A DNA stretch of 9,978 nt from CAZCRE01 sp964501075 (lineage in GTDB: Archaea > Thermoproteota > Bathyarchaeia > Bathyarchaeales > Bathycorpusculaceae), in NCBI GenBank assembly GCA_964501075.1, contig CAZCRE010000045.1, forward strand, positions 1-9,978, written 5' to 3'. A program made the translations under genes and the position numbers. Below the pieces are notes generated by a model. It was not told the DNA's origin, searched no databases, and worked only from the letters and a program-made list of their open reading frames with translations. Shown here one piece after another: positions 1 to 5,596 of the stretch (position 1 is its first letter; each line of letters starts with the position of its first letter).

Positions 1-109
1 CCCGCATTTGAGGAGTCCCGGGATCTTGTTGATAGATAGACCAAGTTAAGTACGTGACAATGAACATCGCAAACGCTCCTGTGGCTAAAGCAATCCATGC
101 GAGGTCCAT
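1..109 (-). CDS. hppA: Membrane-bound pyrophosphatase, N-terminal fragment
   Basis: The minus strand from ATG at 109 is open to the window edge and gives 36 residues. One hydrophobic helix (residues about 3-25, LAWIALATGAFAMFIV) is followed by QQDPGTPQMR. A first transmembrane helix followed by a DPGTPxM(R/Q) motif is the typical N-terminus of integral membrane H+/Na+-translocating pyrophosphatases. These hydrolyse cytoplasmic pyrophosphate and pump ions outward. The catalytic loops lie outside the window, so ion specificity cannot be read. The start is well fixed: an in-frame TGA (115-113) lies two codons upstream, and GGTGA (117-113) and GGAGGAGG (131-124) precede it on this strand. The gene diverges from the HtrA-like protease gene. 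Identification rests on 36 residues only. Confidence 0.82.
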   Translation of the reverse strand, partial: MDLAWIALATGAFAMFIVTYLTWSIYQQDPGTPQMR

Positions 110-186
110 TTTTCACCGCTCCGCCTCCTCCATCCAGACTTTTCTCTTTAGGTTATTGATGTGAATCCTAGTCAAAGGACAATGCC

Positions 187-207
187 AAACATATAAACCA
201 TTTCTCG
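187..207 (-). promoter_or_regulatory. Archaeal promoter for hppA (BRE/TATA)
   Basis: On the minus strand the sequence reads CGAGAAATGG (BRE-like, 207-198) followed by TTTATATG (197-190), a good archaeal TATA box. Transcription would begin about 25 bases further on, near 165-170, giving a leader of roughly 55-60 bases before the ATG at 109. Assigned by motif and position only. Confidence 0.6.
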
Positions 208-263
208 CTATTCTTGCACGCGATGGCGGACAGCAAATCACAAATCATCTTGAACCTGCGCCC

Positions 264-280
264 GCGGATTTGAACCCCGC
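264..280. other. tRNA T-arm-like patch (possible tRNA 3' relic)
   Basis: The plus strand reads GCGGATTTGAACCCCGC. Read on the minus strand this resembles a tRNA T-arm: a 7-base loop TTCAAAT (complement of 268-274) flanked by 5-base arms with four of five pairs. I could not find matching acceptor, anticodon or D arms at the right distances, so it is not an intact tRNA gene. It lies directly upstream of the dispersed repeat core at 286. The repeat copy near 2499 has a weaker equivalent (GAGTTGAATCC) at a similar distance, so the patch may simply be the left part of that repeat. Confidence 0.3.
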
Positions 281-285
281 ACATA

Positions 286-342
286 GTGGCGACGTCTCCC
301 GCATCTTCTACTTTTTTCTCTCGCTGAACTCGCGTGCGCTAC
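286..342 (+). repeat. Dispersed repeat, copy 1
   Basis: The core GTGGCGACGTCTCCCGC (286-302) is followed by a pyrimidine-rich stretch with a six-T run (312-317), then CGCTGAACTCGCGTGCGCT. Related cores occur at 347, 2499 and 9514, in each case followed by a T-rich tract. The core matches the copy at 9514 in 16 of 17 positions. Copies 1 and 2 lie 61 bases apart in tandem in the hppA-htrA spacer. The outer limits are approximate. Confidence 0.6.
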
Positions 343-346
343 TTCA

Positions 347-424
347 GTGGAGACATCACCCGCAACTTCCCTCTTTTTCTGTGTCACAATGCCGACTTTT
401 CGATGCGTGCGCTTTTTTCTATCT
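347..424 (+). repeat. Dispersed repeat, copy 2
   Basis: The core GTGGAGACATCACCCGC (347-363) matches copy 1 in 14 of 17 positions. It is followed by AACTTCCCTCTTTTTCTG and, further on, GATGCGTGCGCTTTTTTC, which echoes the GCGTGCGCT end of copy 1. Its pyrimidine tract is nearly identical to that of the copy at 2499 (TCCCTCTTTTTC in both). The limits are approximate. An ORF that can be read across copies 1 and 2 (270-476) shows no protein-like features. Confidence 0.5.
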
Positions 425-472
425 TCTAGTAGCAGTTCAGCATTTTCTTTTGCACGTCAAATCTACCGATTG

Positions 473-495
473 CTAAGCATTGCACAAATGCTTAG
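473..495. repeat. Perfect 9-bp inverted repeat (hairpin or operator)
   Basis: CTAAGCATT (473-481) and AATGCTTAG (487-495) are perfect reverse complements separated by five bases (GCACA). No T-run follows, so it does not look like a terminator. It sits about 45 bases upstream of the TATA-like box of the protease gene, where an archaeal regulator could bind. A weaker inverted pair (AGTTAGA 501-507, TCTAATT 525-531, six of seven pairing) lies between it and the promoter. Confidence 0.5.
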
Positions 496-534
496 GCTAC
501 AGTTAGATTAGGAACAAAATCTGGTCTAATTCTG

Positions 535-552
535 AAAAACGGTTTAATAACC
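535..552 (+). promoter_or_regulatory. Promoter of the htrA-like gene
   Basis: GAAAAAC (purine-rich, BRE-like) runs into GGTTTAATAACC, whose TTTAATAA (543-550) is a TATA-like box. A start about 25 bases downstream would fall near 570, leaving a leader of about 28 bases that includes GGAAAGGAGG at 581-590. The TATA box lies inside a short inverted repeat (GGTT 541-544, AACC 549-552), which might be an operator. Motif-based call only. Confidence 0.5.
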
Positions 553-597
553 TACCGTACTTGAAGAGACACTGCAACAAGGAAAGGAGGTTAGTAG

Positions 598-1827
598 TTG
601 GAATTGCCTGAAAAACCAAAAGTGTCGCGCCTAACCACGGCTTTGATCGCAACAGCTATCATCTGTCTGTTGGTAGGAGGAATGTTCGGCTACGCGATAA
701 ACAGCTTGACCATTTCAAACCAAATGAGCGACCTCCAAAATCGTCTTTCAGATCTTGAGAACAATGTTTCAGATCTGCAGCCAGGGCAGGGCACGCCTTG
801 CGAGAATGACACTTATTTTCTGGGAGAAAATGTATCGTTGGCTCAATTGTATGATCAAGTCAAAAGCTCAGTCGTTCTAGTTCGGGGAACAACTACAACG
901 ACATACTACTATCCTTGGGGACAGCCCTACTACGGATACACGGAAGTGCAAGGATCGGGATTTGTTTCTAATTCAACAGGCCAGTTTGTGATTGTCACTA
1001 ACTATCACGTTGTAGATGGAGCAGCCAACATCACAGTAACGTTCGCAGACGGAGACGCCTATTCATCTGAAGTAGTCGGTTCAGATCCTTACGCGGATCT
1101 CGCTGTGCTTACGTCGAACGCGCCACAGGACGAGTACAAGCCTCTCTCAATAGCAAACTCCTCAGCGTTGAGTGTCGGTGACCCAGTGCTCGCCATTGGC
1201 ACTCCCTATGGACTGGCTGGAACGGTAACCTCGGGTATAGTCAGCGCACGTGGCAGAACAATCACCGAAAGCGCAACAAACGGATATGTCATAGCGGATT
1301 GCATTCAAACGACAACGCCCATAAACCCAGGCAACTCGGGAGGCCCACTCCTCAATTACGAAGGCGAGGTTGTTGGCATAACCACTGCCATTGTCAGCGA
1401 TTCTCAGGGAATCGGTTTCGCAATTCCCTCAAACACGATTTTGCGGGAAATAGAATCTTTAATCACAAATGGTTCATACAATCAGCATCCTTGGTTGGGC
1501 GCGTCAGGAACGGACATGACCTTTGGCATTGCGCAGGCCATGAACACAAGTACGACTTATGGGTGGCTGATCACGCAAGTCACAAGTGGAGGCCCAGCTG
1601 ACAAGGCCGGTCTCCAAGAGGGAACCAAACAAGCCCAAATCGCTGGGCAGCTTGTTACAATAGGAGGCGACATCGTTACGGCCATTGACGACGCAAAAAT
1701 AACGAATATAGATGATCTCTCAACTTACTTGGAAGAGCACACGTCGCCAGGGCAAACAATCAGTGCAGAAATAGTAAGAAACAATGAAACCTTGACACTA
1801 TTACTCAAACTAGAGGCACGTCCTTAA
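598..1827 (+). CDS. Membrane-anchored HtrA/DegP-type serine protease with PDZ domain
   Basis: This S1C-family trypsin-like protease (409 aa) probably degrades or chaperones misfolded proteins on the outer face of the cell membrane. Residues 12-36 form one transmembrane anchor without a clear cleavage site. Residues 41-62 have a short heptad-like coiled coil (SDLQNRLSDLENNVSDL). The protease domain spans about 80-290, with the catalytic triad His137 (TNYHVVDG), Asp167 (DPYADLAVL) and Ser247 (NPGNSGGP). A single PDZ domain occupies about 297-405 (HPWLG at its start, GGDIVTAIDD near 357-365). Residues 101-115 form an unusually tyrosine-rich loop before the catalytic His. The start is TTG at 598, seven bases after GGAGG (586-590), in a frame that gives a sensible N-terminal anchor. 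Length and layout match membrane-bound HtrA homologues. The specific substrate is unknown. The small zinc-ribbon ORF follows 18 bases downstream and may be co-transcribed. Confidence 0.94.
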   Translation: MELPEKPKVSRLTTALIATAIICLLVGGMFGYAINSLTISNQMSDLQNRLSDLENNVSDLQPGQGTPCENDTYFLGENVSLAQLYDQVKSSVVLVRGTTTTTYYYPWGQPYYGYTEVQGSGFVSNSTGQFVIVTNYHVVDGAANITVTFADGDAYSSEVVGSDPYADLAVLTSNAPQDEYKPLSIANSSALSVGDPVLAIGTPYGLAGTVTSGIVSARGRTITESATNGYVIADCIQTTTPINPGNSGGPLLNYEGEVVGITTAIVSDSQGIGFAIPSNTILREIESLITNGSYNQHPWLGASGTDMTFGIAQAMNTSTTYGWLITQVTSGGPADKAGLQEGTKQAQIAGQLVTIGGDIVTAIDDAKITNIDDLSTYLEEHTSPGQTISAEIVRNNETLTLLLKLEARP

Positions 1828-1845
1828 CAGCTTCATGCACGCCTG

Positions 1846-2082
1846 GTGATCGCAATAAACCGAAAATATGGTCACAGCGTATACTGCCGCCATTGTCAAA
1901 GCTGGATTCTGGAGGAAGCAGTAACATTTAACAAGTCAGGTTCTGAGATATGCCCTCAATGTCACCGTCGAGTGCGGATTAGAAGACACCTTCACGACCT
2001 TCCCAAATTCACGTGCCCAACCTTAACAAAGTGGCAGAGAATTATTGGCAAAAGCCGCCCATTAGCGCGGGTCCGAGCATAG
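1846..2082 (+). CDS. Small zinc-ribbon protein of unknown function
   Basis: This 78-residue ORF has two cysteine pairs, CRHC (residues 14-17) and CPQC (36-39), 18 residues apart. That is the spacing of a single treble-clef or zinc-ribbon fold. A basic segment follows (HRRVRIRRH). Small archaeal proteins of this shape are common and mostly uncharacterised; nucleic-acid binding is plausible but inferred. The C-terminal 30 residues look less protein-like. The start is unclear. GTG at 1846 lies inside a perfect Shine-Dalgarno sequence GGTGATC (1845-1851), so it is a poor start, and the codon at the ideal distance is ATA at 1855. Either ATA is used, or an ATG was lost and the gene is decaying. The frame is the same as that of the upstream protease, directly after its TAA. 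Confidence 0.6.
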   Translation: MIAINRKYGHSVYCRHCQSWILEEAVTFNKSGSEICPQCHRRVRIRRHLHDLPKFTCPTLTKWQRIIGKSRPLARVRA

Positions 2083-2196
2083 TCTAAATGACGTGCGCAT
2101 CAGCGGCGGAAGTTCCATCATTGGGGTATCCACTCCCATTCCAGAGAGTAATGTTTTTCACTAGTTCACCATGAACACATAAAAGTTGCGTAATAG
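2083..2196. other. Spacer between zinc-ribbon gene and integrase relic
   Basis: I see no convincing gene here. TTTTT at 2154-2158 could help end transcription of the zinc-ribbon gene. I looked for the missing upstream part of the recombinase in all three plus-strand frames and found nothing recognisable. Confidence 0.4.
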
Positions 2197-2409
2197 TTAA
2201 TTGCGTGCGCCAAAGACATCCTCCACGTCATGAAATCGCTCGGACACAAAAACATCACCCTGGTTTACACGCAGCTAGTAGTTTTCGAGGACGACGACTA
2301 CATATGCAGGGCGGCAGCGAACGTCAAAGAAGCAACCGAACTCATGGAGGCAGGATACGAATATGTCTGCGACATGGAAAACGTCAGACTGTTCAGAAAA
2401 CGCAAGTGA
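2197..2409 (+). pseudogene. Tyrosine recombinase (integrase), C-terminal remnant
   Basis: The frame between the TAG at 2194-2196 and the TGA at 2407-2409 encodes about 70 residues that read as the end of an archaeal phage-type integrase: AKDILHVMKSLGHKNI, then TLVYTQLV, and a tail ending YEVCD-like (GYEYVCDMENVRLFRKRK). It keeps the GHK histidine (2245-2247) and the likely nucleophilic tyrosine of VYTQL (2266-2268). The R...K...HxxR part of the catalytic domain and the whole N-terminal domain are absent. Between HKNI and TLVYTQ it is about two residues shorter than I expect for this family. No good start codon or Shine-Dalgarno exists; an ATG at 2230 is an internal Met. It is therefore a relic of an integrated element. 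A repeat copy lies 90 bases downstream. Confidence 0.75.
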
Positions 2410-2498
2410 ACAACGCTTGATGTGCTCAGACCGGGGGTTCGCCCAGAGGCCGCAGGTTTATGCTGAAAAGCCGGGGATGGGAGTTGAATCCTAGGCTG

Positions 2499-2534
2499 AT
2501 GGAGACGTCTCCTGCAAATCCCTCTTTTTCAGCG
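2499..2534 (+). repeat. Dispersed repeat, copy 3
   Basis: The core ATGGAGACGTCTCCTGC (2499-2515) is followed by AAATCCCTCTTTTTCAGCG. The core contains a perfect 12-base palindrome GGAGACGTCTCC (2501-2512). The stretch GAGTTGAATCC (2481-2491) upstream parallels the T-arm-like patch before copy 1. The copy lies between the integrase relic and the nurA promoter. Apart from it and the promoter, the spacer 2410-2651 shows no gene. Confidence 0.6.
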
Positions 2535-2584
2535 TTCATTTCTCCAGCACAGGTAGTAGCAAATTCACTCGTTGTATCCTCATG

Positions 2585-2594
2585 TGTTTAAATT
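2585..2594 (+). promoter_or_regulatory. Promoter of the nurA-herA-mre11-rad50 operon
   Basis: TTTAAATT (2587-2594) is a TATA-like box preceded by CATGTG. A transcription start about 25 bases downstream (near 2615-2620) would leave a leader of about 35 bases ending in GTGGAGGTG, the ribosome-binding site of nurA. No other convincing TATA box lies within the operon, consistent with one transcript. Confidence 0.5.
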
Positions 2595-2651
2595 CAATTC
2601 TCGCAAATAATCTGTTTGGGACGTGCGTTTGAGTAGTGTGGAGGTGTGAGT

Positions 2652-3980
2652 TTGCCGGATTTTCTTGAGGAGTTTGCCTCATCAATTGGTAACAAGAAGG
2701 AAGCCTTGAAAGAAAGGATCTTAAGGGGCAAACCAAATCCGTTGCAGGACACATTTAGAAAGCATTTTGAGCCCTTGTGGAAGCCTCTAGAGAATGTCGG
2801 GAAGTTTGCTTCAAAGCTCAGCGATCTGGGAGTGACGGCTGTAGATTCGAGTGTGTACATGAATCCGTTGTCGACGGGTGGCATCTTCTACATAATTAGG
2901 TCTCTTGCCGTCTGTAAGGAAAGAGAGCAAAAGAGGTTGGACACCAACGTCTTCTTCACAAAATCTGGTCTTCTTGAAGCGCACTACTACATAGGTACAA
3001 AAATGGAGATGCTTGAATTCCAGACGGCAATTGATGCCTTGAAGAACGGTTTTAAATGCAACGCAATTCTGATAGATGGCTCTCTTTACGGAAGAGCTAT
3101 GCACGTTCCTGTTGAGACAAAGATTGAGGAAGACCGAACAGCTGTACTTGAATACTTCAAGACGTATGCAGAGCTGCTTGAGCTTTGCAGAAAGAACGGT
3201 ATCCTCATAGCTGGGGTCAGCAAGGAAAGCAGGGCTACATTCTATCGTGATTTTTTGCTCAAGCTGATTTTCGGCGAAGAACTTGAAAGAGTCGATATCG
3301 AAGCTGGAGACAAACAGAGATTGAACGCGGTCTTTCAGGAAACATTGGATAATAAAAAAACCGCTTTGAACAAACGCGAGAAGCTCAAGGGAAAACACGG
3401 ATCAAAGCTCGAAACTATCGAGCTGATTTTGGCGGAGCTCGCGTCTTCTCGGCCAGACTACCAGTTGGTGATGAACTTCGCCGGAGGAATAGGTTACACT
3501 CAACCGTTAGTGCTTGGGCCATCAGCAGGGGCAGCAAGCAGAATGCGTCCTTTCAGTTCGGATCCAAGAAAGTATGTCAAGAGCAGCTTTCCAATCACTG
3601 TAAATGAGAAAGGCGAGGAATTCGTCGATTGGGCCAGCGAGATAATTTCGGGCATTCCGAGTTTCCCAAGTTTCATTTCTTTCTATCTTCTGTTGGACGT
3701 TAGAGATTCGCCTATGAGGATCGATGTGCCCTGTTGGGATCATCCTCTGTCAAAGACAGGATGGCCCAGACCAGTCGATGCGGACCTTGAAGGGTTGCTG
3801 AGGATTATGGTAAGCGGCTATTGTGGCTTGGACGCGTACAATCTTTGGCTTAAGAATGTTGATGAAAGGGTTAAATTGAAAAGGAGAATAGTAGATGAGC
3901 TGTATTTCCCGTACATGGAAAAACTGTTTGACAGCAAGATAATTCGTGGAAGGGGGTATAGACGTGTCAGGTTCCCTTAA
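2652..3980 (+). CDS. nurA: NurA 5'-3' nuclease of the HerA-NurA resection complex
   Basis: NurA is an RNase H-fold, Mn2+-dependent nuclease. As a dimer it docks on the HerA hexamer and degrades DNA ends to leave 3' overhangs. The visible family features (numbered from TTG 2652) are the metal-binding Asp65 in VTAVDSS, a second Asp142 in ILIDGSLYG, the VSKES motif around Lys191, and the C-terminal block HPLSKTGWPRPVDAD followed by SGYCGLDAYN. At 442 aa it is longer than the roughly 340-residue Sulfolobus protein; part of the extra length is a Lys-rich helical stretch near 220-255. I prefer TTG 2652 because GGAGG (2640-2644) lies seven bases upstream, the same spacing as in the protease gene. 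GTG 2646 is possible but would sit inside the Shine-Dalgarno. It is first in the operon, and its end overlaps herA. Confidence 0.9.
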   Translation: MPDFLEEFASSIGNKKEALKERILRGKPNPLQDTFRKHFEPLWKPLENVGKFASKLSDLGVTAVDSSVYMNPLSTGGIFYIIRSLAVCKEREQKRLDTNVFFTKSGLLEAHYYIGTKMEMLEFQTAIDALKNGFKCNAILIDGSLYGRAMHVPVETKIEEDRTAVLEYFKTYAELLELCRKNGILIAGVSKESRATFYRDFLLKLIFGEELERVDIEAGDKQRLNAVFQETLDNKKTALNKREKLKGKHGSKLETIELILAELASSRPDYQLVMNFAGGIGYTQPLVLGPSAGAASRMRPFSSDPRKYVKSSFPITVNEKGEEFVDWASEIISGIPSFPSFISFYLLLDVRDSPMRIDVPCWDHPLSKTGWPRPVDADLEGLLRIMVSGYCGLDAYNLWLKNVDERVKLKRRIVDELYFPYMEKLFDSKIIRGRGYRRVRFP

Positions 3981-5595
3981 AGAAGTCGGCGTAATAATCG
4001 GTGAAGCAAGCTCCAACGAGTTTCTTTTCTCTTCAAAGCCTGATGACATGCCATCGCGATGGGAGTATTTGATGACTTACTCTGAAGAAGAGCTGGATGG
4101 AAAGCCTAAGCGGGTTGAAGTGGTCGCGCAAATTGAAAGAATCATCTCGGCTAGTCAGGCTTTGACGAAGGAGTTGGATTTTGGTATTATCAAGAAGATT
4201 GTTGAGTCAGGTTTGGCGGATAGTAAGGTTTGGGGGAAGGCAAGGGTTCTTGGGTTCTTGACTGAAGGTGGTGAGCTGCAGTTGCCGAAGAAGGCTGTGA
4301 TGCCTGGCAAGCCCGTGTACATCGCACCAACGGAGTTGCTTGAGAAATTCTATTCTTTCCCTCAGGAAGAAGCAATTCGAGTGGGGAGTCTGATTACTCG
4401 TAGCGAGGTTCCTGTGGCGTTGTCGATCAAGGGCTTCAGAAGGCACTTGGCTCTCATTGCGCAGACGGGTTCTGGGAAAACGTATCTTGCAGGCATAATT
4501 GCTGATGAGCTGCTTGCGAAGGGCGGCACAATAGTTATGCTGGATCCGCATGCGGACTACGTGTTTCTGGGAAGAGACGTTGCGGGAAAGAGGCACGAAC
4601 TTTCCGATATGATAACAGTGTTCAGGAACCCAGCAAGCACAGGAAGGTATTCTGCTGGAGAGGTTGGAAAGGTTGAACCTTACGAGATTTGTTTCTCAGA
4701 CCTTGACCTTGATGAGATACAGTTGATCTCCGGGATAGGCGAGCACTTTGCCAACATTGTGAGCGGTGTGGAAAAAGCAATTGAGTATTTAAAGGCTGAA
4801 AAAACTGTTTTTCAGCCCGAGGATTTGCTGGAGAAGCTGGGGGAGGCTGACAGCTGGAAAGACAAAGGCGCTAGTGCAAGCGTAATCGGCGGTGCTAAGT
4901 CAGCTCAGAAATACATAAAGAGAATAGTTAGAATGAAGGTCTTCACTGCCGCTTCCACAAGCATAGACAAGATGCTGAGGCCTAAGCACCTTTCTGTCGT
5001 GGATCTCTCAGGTTTGAGCGATGGAGTTTCAGATTACATTACCTACAGAATCTTGTCTGACATATATGACAAGGCCTCGGGTGGTGAGTTTGAGTATCCT
5101 GTTTTCGTTTTCGTGGAAGAAGCTCACCGCTTCATTCCTGCTGAGGGCCGCACTGATTCAGGCCTGATCATAAAGAGGATTGCTGCTGAGGGTCGGAAGT
5201 TTGGTGTTTTTCTTGTTATGATTACGCAGCGGCCTTCCAAGATACACCCTGATGCTTTGAGCCAGTGCAACAGCCAGATAATCATGAGGATAACTAATCC
5301 TGATGACCAGCAGGCGATTGCCAGAAGCTCTGAGCGTCTTGGGCAGACTTTGCTTAACGACTTGCCTGGGCTTAGCACGGGCGAAGCTGTAATTGTGGGT
5401 GAGATGACTAGGGCTCCCGTGATGGTGAGGGTGAAGAAGCGCAGGACACGGGAAGGCGGAAGTGACATTGACATCATTGGCAAGATGAAGGCTGCTGTTG
5501 AGAAGGCTAAGGAAGAGACTAATGAGAACCAAAGCAGGAGTCTCAGAGATGAATTGAAAGGGTTCCTAGGCACGGGCAAAGAGGAGAAGCAGTAG
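3964..5595 (+). CDS. herA: HerA DNA-end translocase ATPase
   Basis: HerA is a hexameric FtsK/VirB4-like P-loop translocase that pulls DNA through its ring and feeds NurA. Numbering is from GTG 3964. An N-terminal HAS-barrel (about 5-120, beginning EVGVIIGEAS) mediates the NurA contact. The ATPase core follows with Walker A QTGSGKT (167-173), DPHADYVFLG after strand 2, Walker B VFVFVEEAH with the catalytic acidic pair Glu385-Glu386, sensor-like ITQRPSKIHP (420-429), and MRITNPDD, the region that holds the trans-acting arginine in HerA proteins. The tail is charged (from about 490). GTG 3964 is seven bases after AGGGGG (3951-3956). The in-frame GTG 3946 would add six residues. It overlaps the end of nurA by 17 bases, which suggests coupled translation of the two partners. 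Confidence 0.96.
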   Translation: MSGSLKEVGVIIGEASSNEFLFSSKPDDMPSRWEYLMTYSEEELDGKPKRVEVVAQIERIISASQALTKELDFGIIKKIVESGLADSKVWGKARVLGFLTEGGELQLPKKAVMPGKPVYIAPTELLEKFYSFPQEEAIRVGSLITRSEVPVALSIKGFRRHLALIAQTGSGKTYLAGIIADELLAKGGTIVMLDPHADYVFLGRDVAGKRHELSDMITVFRNPASTGRYSAGEVGKVEPYEICFSDLDLDEIQLISGIGEHFANIVSGVEKAIEYLKAEKTVFQPEDLLEKLGEADSWKDKGASASVIGGAKSAQKYIKRIVRMKVFTAASTSIDKMLRPKHLSVVDLSGLSDGVSDYITYRILSDIYDKASGGEFEYPVFVFVEEAHRFIPAEGRTDSGLIIKRIAAEGRKFGVFLVMITQRPSKIHPDALSQCNSQIIMRITNPDDQQAIARSSERLGQTLLNDLPGLSTGEAVIVGEMTRAPVMVRVKKRRTREGGSDIDIIGKMKAAVEKAKEETNENQSRSLRDELKGFLGTGKEEKQ

Positions 5596-5596
5596 T

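Noticed and set aside
286..424. Short CRISPR array
   Set aside because: Only two degenerate copies are in tandem, the intervening sequence shares repeat-like parts, and the other copies are kilobases away with no cas genes.
270..476. 68-residue plus-strand ORF in the hppA-htrA spacer
   Set aside because: It is made almost entirely of the two repeat copies, has no Shine-Dalgarno and gives a low-complexity Phe/Leu/Ser-rich product without recognisable motifs.
2088..2174. 28-codon ORF in the spacer after the zinc-ribbon gene
   Set aside because: It has no ribosome-binding site, no recognisable motif and a length expected by chance.
2205..2420. 71-residue plus-strand ORF over the integrase relic
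   Set aside because: It is an out-of-frame shadow; the frame from 2197 to 2409 reads clearly as an integrase C-terminus.
2430..2456. GGGGGTTCGCCC patch as a tRNA T-arm
   Set aside because: The stem does not pair in a tRNA-like way and no other tRNA arms are found around it.
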